Shown: one piece after another, positions 22,067 through 33,471 of the stretch
How positions within the stretch are numbered: the stretch's first letter is position 1
How the letters are laid out: each line of letters begins with the position of its first letter
Assembly (NCBI GenBank): GCA_025603075.1
Contig: MU626377.1
Span: 1-64,000, forward strand
From: Neoconidiobolus thromboides FSU 785
Taxonomy: Eukaryota; Entomophthoromycota; Entomophthoromycetes; Entomophthorales; Neoconidiobolaceae
Reading direction: 5' to 3'
Length of the DNA: 64,000 bases
Position numbers and translations under genes: made by a program
The notes under the pieces: generated by a model
Databases searched by the model: none
What the model was told of the DNA's origin: nothing
The model's input: only the letters and a program-made list of their open reading frames with translations

Positions 22067-22950
22067 ATGTTAAAAATATCAACCATTTCACTATTATTGA
22101 TTCAATGTTTCAGTAATCAAAATACAATCCAAAGTAGTAATAATGTTCAATTACCTCATGTTAAAAAGGATTCCAACTTGGTTCTTTTTATGAAAGGTCT
22201 AAAATCCATTAATAATACCTTTATATATGAAAAACCAGTTATTAATTTAGTTTTATAGTTTGCAGTTTTAGGTTCAGCACACCAGAAGAAGCCAAAGAAT
22301 CTCTAGATTTCTAGGTACAGCTTACTGTGGCAGTTTTACATTGGCCAGTTGGACCTGTGTTCATTGTAAAAAGCAGGTGATAGTATAGAAATTCAATATA
22401 TGGGGATGTTTTTTTTGGTTTCATTACTTTTTCCATTTTTTAAGCACTATTTGAGTGGAAGATCTGTTAATAAAATTCTTAAACACAAAAATACATCCCC
22501 ATATATTTGATGAACCTGTTTTTGGAGGTAGAGAATTTTGAAAACAAATTATCATGTCTTTTAGAGGTAGTTATAATTTACGAAAGTGGGATTGCTAATT
22601 TTCAGATTTTGATGAGCCTCTATTTGGTCAACAATGGTAATAATAATATTTGTATACATTCTAGTTTAAATTGTGGAAGCAACTTATTTTTATCTAAATT
22701 TAAAAATGAGTCTAGTACTTGATTAAAAACAGATAATAAGTATAAAATTGTAATTACAGATTATGCTTTAGGTGATGCGGTTGCTATTATAATTTCTATC
22801 GAACTTAAAAAATTATTAAGTTTAAATCGGGATCAAATGAAACTATTGATTCATGATAATCTTAGTTGCTCCATATCTAAAGGACCTTATTTAAGTATCA
22901 AAGACCAACTGTTTTATTATGCTAATTTTATGTATGCTGCAGCTTGTTAA
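22067..22950 (+). pseudogene. Class 3 (fungal) lipase pseudogene with MITE insertion
   Basis: It opens with an intact signal-peptide frame, MLKISTISLLLIQCFSNQN. Decayed frames match a secreted class 3 lipase: PEEAKESLDF, then FLGTAYCGSFTLASWTC and C (the conserved cysteines), AGDSIEIQY, FDEPVFGGREF, MSFRGSYNL, FQILMSLYLVNNGN and YKIVITDYALGDAV. The last is the nucleophile elbow, where the lipase GHSLGG has become DYALGD, so the catalytic Ser is Ala. There is a stop before the Cys block, a 1-nt deletion in the run of A after WTCVHC, and further stops. A MITE at 22401-22501 splits the gene. The segment after 22850 (SKGPYLSIKDQLFYYANF) does not match the C-terminal lipase half seen in the paralog at 3842-4865, so the 3' end may be rearranged. 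Confidence 0.8.
22401..22501 (-). mobile_element. MITE, copy 17 (reverse), inside lipase pseudogene
   Basis: A 101-bp copy with 9-bp perfect termini (TGGGGATGT / ACATCCCCA) and TA at 22399-22400 and 22502-22503. Deleting it with one TA rejoins the lipase frame as IEIQYIFDEPVFGG. Confidence 0.95.
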
Positions 22951-23121
22951 TATATACTCATAAAAAATGTTCGATATCAATATTAGATAAACGTCAGCTA
23001 AAACAAAATAATTACAGACATAATTTTTACTACATCTGGTTACCTTAAAATAATTAAAAGATTCAATTTTTTAGTTATTTCTTCTTTGCTTATAATAATA
23101 GGTTTATTTTGGTAGTATAAA

Positions 23122-23222
23122 TGGAGATGTATTTTTGTGTTTAAGAATTTTACTAACAAATTTACCGCTTAAACAGTGCTTAAAAAATGGAAAAAGCAAT
23201 GAAGTCAAAAAAAACACTCCCA
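23122..23222 (+). mobile_element. MITE, copy 18
   Basis: Full copy, TGGAGATGTATTTTTG to ACACTCCCA. Confidence 0.88.
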
Positions 23223-23418
23223 AATGTTTATTAATTTTTATGTTAAATCTTGTATATGTCTAGTAATAACGTTTTGATATTTCAATTTTTGATTTGGTTA
23301 TTATAAGAAAATTTTATTAGCTTGTTTCAATTGTTTTCTTTGAATAGTTGTGATGAGTAAAAACTAGAATTATACAAAATCAATAACTTTTATTAATACA
23401 AATAAAACTAAGCATATA

Positions 23419-23514
23419 TGAGGATATTTTTTTGACTTCATTACTTTATCTTTTAAGTGCTATCTGAGTGGAAAAATTGTTGGTGAAATTCTTAAATACA
23501 AAAACACACTTCCG
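23419..23514 (-). mobile_element. MITE, copy 19 (reverse)
   Basis: Reverse copy with a small deletion, TGAGGATATTTTTTTG to ACACTTCCG, TA on both flanks. Confidence 0.85.
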
Positions 23515-23639
23515 TATAATAAATTAAATATTTAAAACTGTTGAATTTTTATTTTACCTTGATAAACAGGAATAATATAAAAACACTATTGAAGTTTAGA
23601 GAAAAATTATTTATTCAATTTCAATCAAAACTGGCAAAC

Positions 23640-23990
23640 CTATAAATTCATATATTACACCCCACTATATAATCCAGTGTGTTGTTGTTCCATTTATTAC
23701 AGCTTCTCGCATTAAACTTGTACTCAACCCACTCTCAACTTCATTTATTTCCTTATTCCTTGAGTGCCTGTAACTCATCTATTTAGTAGTTAAGCTCATG
23801 GTCCTAAGAATCTTATAACAAGACCTGTTGAGTTCTTTTGCGCCACTTTATATCCTTTCGAAATCTATCACCAGCAGTTTTATCTCTAATTGTGACTCTT
23901 CCTACAAAAGTTGCCCTAGGTTCTCCCTCAATCTTCGATGTTTTATTTTATTATTTTATTAAGTTCTGTAATTTTATGCTAGATAAAAAA
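23640..23990 (-). pseudogene. Degenerate coding remnant, unknown family
   Basis: On the minus strand two adjoining frames look protein-like: EGEPRATFVGRVTIRDKTAG near 23930, continuing GDRFRKDIKWRKRTQ. A shifted frame, EVESGLSTSLMREAVINGTT, runs to LPVLIEIE and a stop. Stops and at least one frameshift separate them. I do not recognise the protein. Confidence 0.3.
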
Positions 23991-24679
23991 CATCAAAAGG
24001 GAAATACAAACAGTACTCTTATATTACGTTTGCAAGTTCTAATTTGACTCTACATTTTTAAAAAATTATTTATGTTTTATTATAAATATTAATGCTACTA
24101 AAAAGGAACGTAATTTAGAAACCACATTTTTTACATTTGTTGGAGCTCTATTAAGATGTAGTTAACTGCTCATTTCAGAACTAAATTTTACTAAAACCAA
24201 ACAAGTAAATAATAGCTCTAAAAATTCTGCAAATTAGGTCAAAATAGATTGCCAAATCTGTAAGAACAATTCAAAACTACTCCAAAACCATGTAAAAATT
24301 GCCATAAATTTTAAGAGAAAAAGTTAATCTATAAGATTTCGGATAAGATTTCCTTAAAATAAATTCGTAAACATCAGCCAGTATATACTAACGTTAATAC
24401 AAAAACTTATAAGTAATCTTTAAAGTCATTAAAGTTATAGATAGATAGATTCATTGATTTTAGCCTTCTCACTTAGCTTCATTTCTGTTCCATAAAAAAA
24501 GTTTAAATATATTAATACTGCTTTGTTCCGAATCAAGTATTAAGAATATATTCAACATTATAAATGCAATCCAAATTGTGATACTGCATTTGAACTTTGC
24601 CACTATTCTATCAATTCGGAAGCATATAGTGATGTATTTGTGTATTTTTTAAAAATAAATAGATTAATTACTTTCCAAT

Positions 24680-25130
24680 AGCAGCACTATTTCCCAATCT
24701 TATGAGTATCCTTTTTAAAGTGACATAGTCAAGTATAAATTAAAAGTAAACACAATACTTAGCTTCATTGACAAAAGTTCAAAACTATAGTTAAGATTTC
24801 GATATATTGAGATATTAGTCTCTAAATAAACTAATAATGATTGATGTAGCTTAATATTTCGCCTTGCATCAAATCCAATAATTTTTCCATTTAATATGAC
24901 TAAAATAATAAACAGGTTTTTAACAATAGGAGTCCCTAAAAAAACTAATAAAGGCATCACATTGATTTAGCAATTTGCACCTGGATTTATGTTCTTTGAG
25001 TTCTATTTTAAAATTTTATCACCTAATTTATTTATAGCTTTTTTTCCATTAGACTTTATTGGCTCAAAAGAAATCCATCTTCCAATAACAATACACTGAA
25101 TATACAATTAAAATATTAACCTTTCTTCCT
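24680..25130 (-). pseudogene. Degenerate coding remnant, unknown family
   Basis: A minus-strand open frame (24715-24960) starts MMPLLVFLGTPIVKNLFIIL and continues FDARRNIKLHQSLLVYLETN. In-frame sequence upstream contains two stops. It is Leu/Ile-rich and could be a regulator or membrane-protein relic. No family assigned. Confidence 0.3.
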
Positions 25131-25352
25131 ATATCTAAATCATAGAACATAAAAATACAATAAATGAACTCATCTTGTAGAATCTAAGAATTACTCATGG
25201 CTAAATTAACTGCTCATTTACCAGTTAATTTCAAAACCAATATTTAATTTTCTCGAATAATCAAAATATAAAAGCGTGTTCGATTGACTAAATAAATTAG
25301 TATAAATTATCGTAATAAGTCTTCAAATTTTAAAAATTTATAGTTTTTCAAA

Positions 25353-26582
25353 ATGGAAGAAGTGCCCTACGTTAAGTATATACAAGATGTGGTTTATCCT
25401 AAATTATCAATAATATCGGCTACCATGGCATGTATAGTGGTACTTGTAATGATTTTATTTAGTAATCAAACTATTAAGTTTTTAAGATATCAAATTAACA
25501 CAAGCTATAGCTATTTATGATAAAAGTTTAGTAGATAGAGTATCTTTACGTTTACAGACTGTGATTTCATGTTATGATATTTGGGTACATACCGCTCAGA
25601 TTTGGAAAAGGCAGTATCAAGATGGTCCTAGTGCTATGTGTACTTTTATAGGTTGGCAATATGTTTTCATTCCATTATTCTATGCCTTTTTAAACTTTTC
25701 GATTGGTGCTAATCTACAATTAATCTTTTTACATGGGGTTTATATTACTAAAAGGATAGAGACTCTATATTGGGTTATTCCAATAGTACTAGCTCTTATC
25801 ATTTCTATACCCCCTTTAGGTTGGGTATATTAGTTCTTTCAAATTCTATTTTACTTATTTTTTTTAGCATTAGGAAAATTGGGGTATAGTGAGTTTAATG
25901 GCTGTTATACTACTGGCGAAGATGAAAACTATGGAAAGATGTTTGATTTGTATAGTTATGAAGTACCAATGTTAATTTGTATGGGATACTTGATTATAGT
26001 TGTCATTTTAGTTATTAGGCATCTCAGTCAAGGTGCCAATATAATTAAAAAGCAGGGTAGTGTATATACTGATAATTCATCTTCAAAGGCAGTTAAAAGT
26101 TTAAGATTATTAGCATATAGAGTGTAACTATTGTTCAATTATTTAATATTTTAATTAAGCAATTATTTAGTATGTTGTATCCCACCGTTATGATCGTTAC
26201 TCATCTTGGTTTTGTTACTGCAAATACATACTACGATTTGAACACAGATCCATTAGATAATTTAGATGTATGGAATATGATATGTCGTGGATTGACTGGT
26301 ACCTTGAATCTCATAGCCTTTTTGTGTGATCCCACTATACAATCCGCCTTCATAAAAGTATATGATAGGGTTATAAATAATAAGTTATTTGATAGTGAGG
26401 ACACAAATAGATATGGTAAGTTTTTTATGAAAACTTATAAACTAAAACTAATTATTGTTACAGGATTTTCTAGAAGCATGGTAGAATCCGAATATCAATC
26501 GAATGGAAATATATTACCTGGCTCTTTAAATTCATCCGGTTCAAGCGAAGGAAATATTGGTGTTGTAATGCGTTCATTATAA
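25353..26582 (+). CDS. Seven-transmembrane G-protein-coupled-receptor-like protein A (345 aa)
   Basis: Five exons: 25353-25461, 25511-25819, 25868-26123, 26171-26415 and 26464-26582. Splice sites were fixed by comparison with the paralogs at 26716-27909 and 63154-64000, which share every junction and phase. Seven hydrophobic segments are visible: LSIISATMACIVVLVM; LQTVISCYDIWVHTAQIW; CTFIGWQYVFIPLFYAF; YWVIPIVLALIISIPPL; YEVPMLICMGYLIIVVIL; VMLYPTVMIVTHLGFV; and ICRGLTGTLNLIAFLCDP. The Cys at the start of helix 3 and the Cys of NGCYTTG fit the usual extracellular disulfide. The C-tail is Ser/Asn-rich. The architecture resembles the cAMP-receptor/Git3-like fungal receptors; ligand and G protein are unknown. 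The last intron (48 bp) is in frame and open, so its retention would only insert 16 residues. Confidence 0.85.
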
Positions 26583-26599
26583 TGATAGTTTTAAATATA

Positions 26600-26681
26600 T
26601 CAGTTGAAGTAATAAAATTAAAAGTTGAAATAATAAAACTAAAAGTTGAAATAATAAAATTAAAGGTTGAAATAACAAATG
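26600..26681. repeat. 21-bp tandem repeat between convergent receptor genes
   Basis: Four imperfect units of AAAGTTGAAATAATAAAATTA occupy the 133-bp space between the two stop codons (26582 and 26716). Confidence 0.9.
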
Positions 26682-26715
26682 CGCCCATTTTTAAGTACTT
26701 TCTAAGCATCTTTTA

Positions 26716-27909
26716 TTATAAACTTTTAACAAAATCTCTCATAGTTGGATCTTCATCAAAAAATCCATCTTCATTTTTATTACTTTTGAGGTCTCCTATT
26801 CCTCCTAACTCGAACCCATCGTTTGCTATTAAAATTGTTAGTTGAAATGAATCAAAACGAATAGAAATGATTACTTGATTTTCCTTGTTTTCTATGAGAT
26901 ACAAAGTCATTATATACTTTTTTCAATGCAAATTGGATACTAGGATCACATAAAAAGGCTATGAGATTCAAGGTACCAGTTAATCCACGGCATATCATAT
27001 TCCATACATCTAAATTATCTAATGGATCTGTGTTTAAATCATAATACATATTTGCAGTAACAAAACCAAGATGAGTAACGATCATAACGGTGGGATATAA
27101 TAAACTAAAGAAAGTTTGTTAATAAAGCTCGATTAAAATTAAAAAGCGAATACATCCTATAGCCTAAAAGCTTAATAACTTCAGTGTTTTGCCCACTCAT
27201 TGAATTTTGTTCATTTTTTAATACAGTAAAGCCACGTTTCAATTTCATTAAAACTAGAGTAACAGCAATGATAAGGTAAACCATAATTATAAGCATCGGA
27301 ATACAATAACTATATAAGTCAAACATCTTTCCATAGTTTTCATCTTCGCCAGTAGTATAACAGCGATTAAACTTACTATAACCTAATTTCCCTAATGCTA
27401 CAAAAATAAGTATAACATAAACTAAAAACGTGATATATCCAACCTAAAGGAGGTATCGAAATAATCAGACCTAATAATATAGGAATGATCCAATATAGAG
27501 CTTCAATTTTTTTAGTAATTTTAACGTTATGTAGAAAGATCAATTGCAAGTTAACACCAATTGATACGTTTAAAAAAGCATAAAACAAAGGAACGAAAAC
27601 ATATTGCCAACCTATAAAAGTACACATAGCACTAGGGCCATTTTCGTACTGTCTTTTCCAAATCTGAGCGGTATGTAACCAAATATCATAACATGAAATC
27701 ACGGTTTGTAAACGTAAAGATATTCTATCTACTAACTTTCGTTGGTAGATGGCTAGTTTTTGATGTTAGTTATAGAAGAGCATTGATAAATTCGACTTAC
27801 ATAAAATTATCATTATTAAAACAACGAGCGAGGCCATTGTTGCAGAAAAAGTGGATAGTGCAAGATAGACATCATTCTGAATGTAATCCAGGTAAGTTGT
27901 CTCTTCCAT
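26716..27909 (-). CDS. Seven-transmembrane G-protein-coupled-receptor-like protein B (333 aa)
   Basis: Five minus-strand exons: 27801-27909, 27444-27752, 27154-27397, 26875-27104 and 26716-26825. Exons 1 and 2 have exactly the lengths of the paralog at 25353 (109 and 309 nt), and all phases match. The start MEETTYLDYIQNDVYLALST parallels MEEVPYVKYIQDVVYPKLSI of protein A. Seven hydrophobic segments and the two extracellular Cys are conserved. Helices 2, 3, 6 and 7 are nearly identical to A, for example ICRGLTGTLNLIAFLCDP. The C-tail after the last intron is different and acidic, ending DPTMRDFVKSL, like the receptor at the right edge. It lies tail-to-tail with A. Ligand unknown. Confidence 0.85.
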
Positions 27910-28220
27910 TTTTTATATTAAGTTTCAAACAAAAGAAAAGCCAATTTATGGTATCGAGTTTTTATAGCTCTTATATGACAATATAGTTTGCTATTCTGAT
28001 GTTCCATTTTCTATTTTAAGCACTATATTTGTTTTTCCACCATTATCTGTTTATTCTTTTCAATATTTTTCCTTTTACATGAATAAAAGCAATATGAAAT
28101 AATGGTTATATGGAAATGTTCCAGTTTATTTTATATGATTTTATCATAGTGCATTAAGTTTATTTTTCTTTTCTTTCTTTATAGAGCATGTATTCAAAAG
28201 CCCAATTCCCCAAATCTATA

Positions 28221-28320
28221 CAAGAATGTTTTTTAGTTTCATCACTTTTTCCATTTTTTAAGCACTATTTGAGTGTAAAGATTGTTAGTAAAATTATTAA
28301 ATAAGAAAAGTACATTTCCG
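28221..28320 (-). mobile_element. MITE, copy 20 (reverse)
   Basis: Diverged full-length reverse copy. The core AAGCACTATTTGAGTG is intact; termini have decayed (ACATTTCCG end). Confidence 0.8.
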
Positions 28321-28822
28321 TGTATTAAAATAATAGTCTATATAAAAGCGATTTTTTGTGAAAACGTATGATTTATTATTAGAGCCATTTAATATGATTA
28401 AATCTATCAAAAGCTTACCCTGTGATATCTATTACTACTAAAAAATTCTAAACATAAAGCTGAGTGCTTCCAACTTTGTTCTTACTGAATTTTATCATAT
28501 TAAACTTCTATTTTTGTATTAAGCAAATACAAAATTGAAAATACTTTATGTTTTAAAAAATTAACTCAATTGAAACCTAAGGTTCAATATTTTTCCGATT
28601 TTACTTTAGTGCAAAAAAGGCAAATTAAGCATAAATATTGATTTTTGGGTATTGGAATTTTCAAAAAATATTTAGTTTGGTTGGATCAGAATTTTAGATT
28701 AATTGTCATGAAGTGTAAGTTTTTTCATATAAATGAATTTATGCAAAATGCTATAAAAAATTATAAATTATGTTATTTAACATAATATAAAATATGAATA
28801 AAGCAACAATAGAAAATATAGA

Positions 28823-28976
28823 AACAATTTACATAAATCCTGGGTGTCAAACTTTTTATAATAGACATTATATTTAACTTGTTTATATATCAACTTTGAA
28901 ATTTATTTTAAACTACTACCAGTATTACATTTACTGGAAAACAACCAAATCATTTTACAATTATCACAATACCACA
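28823..28976 (+). repeat. Dispersed repeat, copy B (~155 bp)
   Basis: Matches 20527-20686 in the same orientation, with shared blocks such as TTTTTATAATA, TTTAAACTAC, ATTTACTGGA and TTTACAATTATCACAATAC. Confidence 0.7.
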
Positions 28977-29526
28977 TAATCTTTTTGATTATTAGAGAAT
29001 GATTTTTGCTTATCCAGAACTAAATTAGATGAGTATAGCTCATTATAGTTTGATTTTGATTTGAAGCTATATGCGAGCAAGGCTCATCATAGTTTAATTC
29101 TGCCCAAAAAATTTGGCAAACACTGCCTGCCCATAGTATTCAAGTGGTCAAAAATATGCCCAATTTCTTTAAGGTTTAAGCTATCTAGAAAAAAGTAATG
29201 AATAAAAAGTACACCATTTATTTGTTTCTGATATTTTGCTTAACCTTATGCTTTGCAAGTTTAAACCAAAATCAAAACTAGAAAAAACTATTTTGAATTA
29301 ATTTGACTTTTAAACCTATCCAATATTAAATCAACTATCATATAAAATTGCCTTTGCTTTAGTAATTCACTGAATTTTTAAAATTCATGTTAAGCAAAAA
29401 ATGTACAAAGATTATCCCAAAACCGTATCTCTATATAAATTGTGCTTAATTACCCTTCTCGTTATTTTTATACTCAGAGTTTTAATTTAAGTTCAATAGT
29501 TATATTAAATACTAAGCCCTTGCATA

Positions 29527-29612
29527 TGGGCATATCTTTTTTAGAAATTCTACTGATAACTTTTCTATTCAATAACGCTTAAAAATGGAAAACAAATGAA
29601 AACGAAAAGAGG
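29527..29612 (+). mobile_element. MITE, copy 21 (degenerate)
   Basis: Start TGGGCATATC and core AATAACGCTTAAAAATGGAAAA are clear. The right terminus is lost. Confidence 0.65.
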
Positions 29613-29713
29613 AAAGTTGTTAGTTACAACATAGATTTTTTTCAAAAGTTAAATTCTTAATTGGAAAGATATACTGTTGCTGCTTTGGATTTGCTCAAAA
29701 AAAAAGAAACATA

Positions 29714-29811
29714 TGGGGATGTTTTTTGACTTCATCACTTTTTCCATCTTTTAAGCACTATTTGAGCGGAAAAATAGTAGTAAAATTCTTAAATACAAAA
29801 GTACACCCCCA
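29714..29811 (-). mobile_element. MITE, copy 22 (reverse)
   Basis: Full reverse copy, TGGGGATGTTTTTTG to TACACCCCCA, TA on both flanks. Confidence 0.93.
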
Positions 29812-30143
29812 TATCCAAGAACCTAATACAATCAAAAATTAATTTAGTTATTTAAAAATTAGGTTAATTGCTTGTAGAATAATGTTTTTAATGACATAAT
29901 ACTTGATATTTAACATGAGATATCATTTGTGTAAATTTCCATATAAATTTTATCCTTAATATAATGGTAAGGTTTACTTTTATACTTAGGATAATAAATC
30001 TTGGATGTTTATATTTTTATTTGTTAAAAGAATGATTGAGAAATAAAAACAAATAAAGAACTACATAGGTTATATCCTTGAAACTCATCCCCCATGTATT
30101 TTCAACCTATTATTAATAACCATAGGAAATAATCTATAATAAT

Positions 30144-31726
30144 TTATTCTGGAACTTCAACCCTAACCTTTGCTTCAAGGATTAACGACTTCCAATCTGA
30201 CCTTAAACAAATATATGCAAGGGATGATCCGGTTCCAAATAAGGCTATACAAATACCCATCCATATACCTTGTAATCCATAATCAAGATAGAATGCCATA
30301 AACATCCCAATCGGAATAGCAAAATAATACCAAGATACTATATTTATTATTGCTCCTATCTTTTGCTTTCCTTGACCCCTTAAAATACCACTCCCACAAT
30401 AAGCAATACTACCAAATACCTTAACAAAAATTAGAAATCATCTAATCATAACAAGTTAATATACTTACATGATATATGCATATCATCGGTATCAAAGTAA
30501 TTAATATGCTATTAAGCTTCTCTTCTTTGGCAAAAATCAAACTAATCTGCTTTCTAAATACACCCAAAATTGTTGAATTAAAGCACGATATAGCAATACC
30601 TAAGTAGAAAGAACATAGACTTGCTAATTTAGCACGATTTATCTGTCTAGCTCCTAGTAAGTTACCGATACGATTGCTTGTAGCAATGCCTACACCCAAT
30701 GGAAAAGCATAGACTATTGCGTCGATATTTAAAGCAATATAATGTGCAGCTAAGGGATTTGGACCTAAATAATTTGATTTAAAATATAAATTAAAGTATT
30801 GAGTAATCAGCTTTACCTAAATAACTTATAGTCAAAGATAATATACTCCATGCCCACCATTCTGAGCATAGCATTAATACACCAGATGCACCTAATTTTA
30901 AGTAGGGCTTCCAGTTAGTCAAGCATTCTTTTGACCATCCTCCCCAACATTCTTTTCCTTCAATGAAAAATATATACCCTAAAGTAAGCGAGAACATTAA
31001 CCAATTTCCTACCACTACTGTTAATGGTGCTCCGAGAAACCCAACTTTTGTGGCAGGATTCCACATCAACATATAATTAACAAACAATGTAATAGGAACA
31101 GCTATAATTAAAACCCAAGTTTGAGCCCTCATTATTTTCTGTGCTTGTAAATATTTTTTAAGACATTCAAAAAAAATATAAGGTGGAGAGCCTAAAATTA
31201 ATATTCGTAGAAATTGTGCGCTAAGTTCTATAAGTTCTGGATCTTGTCTTAAGAACATCAGTATAGGTTTAGCGTTCCACCATAATAGATAGATGGGTAT
31301 TGACATGATCATTTGAATAACTATCCCTCTTTGTAAATGTATACCAACTTGATGCTTACTATTTGCTCCAGTAAACGCTTGAGAGCATAAAGTATCTAAA
31401 GCAGTAGCCATTCCTAAACTAATCGAGTTCCCAGTTGTAGTAGCAATTACAGAACTAAGGGCTACTGCACTTACTTGAATTGGACCATACTGACTAACAC
31501 TATAAATATTTACAATAGGAATACTAAAATGGATTAGCATTGATAGCATAATCGGTATGGCTGAAGTGAGTAAATATATAAATTCGTTTTTTATAGCTTT
31601 TGTTTTAAAGGGGATTGTGATATCATTAGCTTCAGAATCTTCATGCTGAAGCAAATGTGTACTTTCCATAGCACCTTCTTCTGTATTCATGACATCTCTT
31701 TCAATCAACTTATCATTTCCTTCCAT
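30144..31726 (-). CDS. MATE family efflux transporter (493 aa)
   Basis: Three minus-strand exons (30817-31726, 30469-30764, 30144-30419) joined by 52-bp and 49-bp introns. An acidic N-tail with the same ESTHLLQHE-type segment as the other copies precedes 12 predicted membrane helices. Family landmarks are LGMATALDTLCSQAFTG, LKKYLQAQKIMRAQTW, EGKECWGGW, TSNRIGNLLGA and ILRGQGKQKIGA. The second intron is at the same site as the only intron of the gene at 1289. The first intron (after SYL-G) is shared with the gene at 58839. It should work as a proton- or sodium-driven exporter of organic cations or metabolites. The substrate cannot be read from sequence. Confidence 0.94.
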
Positions 31727-33471
31727 TTCAATTAAAATTTAAAAATGATATTTAAAAATATATGCTTTCGTTGCTTTTATACTCTCAACGTTAAACATAA
31801 TAGAATAAATTTTCGAATTTTACCAAATATATTAAATTAAAAAAGCATAAAGTTTTATTGGATTACTACTTTTAGCATTAAGCTAAAAAAAAGGTAAAAA
31901 AATATAAAAATCAGTATGGGAAATCCCGAAATTACGAATAACTTGATTAAGTTTTATCGCCAAAAATCGCAAATTAAAAAAATAGAATTGGTTCCGTGAT
32001 AAAATATTATTTACTTTAGTATAACTTATCTCTATCTACTGAGTATAACTTCAATTTAAACATGGGTTGGGGATTTTCTACTTTGTATTTAATAGAAAAA
32101 TAGAGGCAATCCTGATAACTAAATTAAGAAAATGCAAAATTAAAATATCTAATTCATATTCAAATCAAAGCATTTGTATCTTTTTAAAAATAAATTGCCA
32201 AAAATAGAGTTTCTAAATTGCATAATTAAAATTACTAACTTTATTTAGCTAGCCTGATTTGGTCTTTAAACTATAAACTGTGGTATGTTATATAACTATT
32301 TACTTTATATAAATTTTAATATCTAAATATATTAATATTAATATTAATACCAGATATTGTTACTGGTGATGTTAAAACAATTGACCAACTTATAGATCCT
32401 AATTTTAAATAAATTTAAAAATTATATTATGTATAAAGTTAACTTTATAACTTATTAATTTATGATATTCAAACTATTATAAAAATAACTCAAATGATAA
32501 AAATTTACTTTACAACTATAACTTTGAACATGTATCTTTTTTTTAAATCTTGAAGGAGAGAAATTCATAAGTGGTTTATCCTTGGAGGTAAGTAGAAATA
32601 TAAGAGAAGTAAATAATAAGTAGAACGCGTGAAGGAAAGAGTAAAATGAGAGTAAAAGGGGGCTTATGCTATAGTTGAAGTATAGGTTTATTTATTTATT
32701 TTAAGTATAGTAACATAGTAGTAAATACTTTGAAATAGGATAAAACAAAATAGAATATGAAAGCAGTATTAAATATAGTGTGATACAAACTCTTAAAAAA
32801 TTTATTTATTTAAAGTTATTTTTTTATAATGTTTGAATAAAACGCTTAATACTGATAAAAATATTTTTATAACAACTTAGTTTTCATAAAAACTTAATGA
32901 AAAAAGTCATTTCCACATTTTGTATTATAATAATCTTTTACCAATAGCATTTTGTTTATCAAACTTTCAAAAAACTGATATATTATATTGTGGGTATCAA
33001 TCTTTTGTACGTATTATAATATTATTAATGATATAGAGTTAATCTATTTCAAATATCATTAAATTCCACAACAAGGTGCACCATACACTCTCACTGCCCT
33101 ATTCTCGGTTTTAAATAACATAAGGTTCAAGTTATGGGGATGTATTTTTGTGTTTAAGAATTTTATTAATAGTCTTTCCACTCAAATAACGCTTAAAATG
33201 GAAAAAGTAATGAAACCAAAAAATATTCCCATATGATTACTAATAATAACCTTTTCCTTATTGCGAAAACTATAATAGTTAATCCAACCTTTAAAACTAT
33301 TGATTGCCGAAGCCTTTATTATGTCTAATTTACCTTAAAAACTACCAAACGGACTTGTATTAATAATCATATAGTAGCTTAGTCAAAATAAGAGAATATA
33401 TATGATACAAATATATATAAGCTCAAAAGAAATAAACATAGCGGATAAAAACTCAAATTATAACTATAAAA
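31727..33471. other. Intergenic with one MITE
   Basis: 1.7 kb of AT-rich sequence holding a MITE at 33135-33231. No other element recognised. Confidence 0.55.
33135..33231 (+). mobile_element. MITE, copy 23
   Basis: Full copy, TGGGGATGTATTTTTG to AATATTCCCA, TA on both flanks. Confidence 0.92.

Larger units (their letters stand above)
22951..25352. other. Intergenic with two MITEs and decayed coding remnants
   Basis: Holds MITEs at 23122-23222 and 23419-23514, and two minus-strand remnants at 23640-23990 and 24680-25130 listed separately. Nothing else recognised. Confidence 0.5.
27910..30143. other. Intergenic with MITEs and a dispersed repeat
   Basis: Holds MITEs at 28221-28320, 29527-29612 and 29714-29811, and dispersed repeat copy B at 28823-28976. 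No intact gene seen. Confidence 0.55.

Noticed and set aside
26470-26709. Minus-strand open frame rich in IISTFNFI repeats
   Set aside because: It is the 21-bp tandem repeat and the end of receptor A read antisense.
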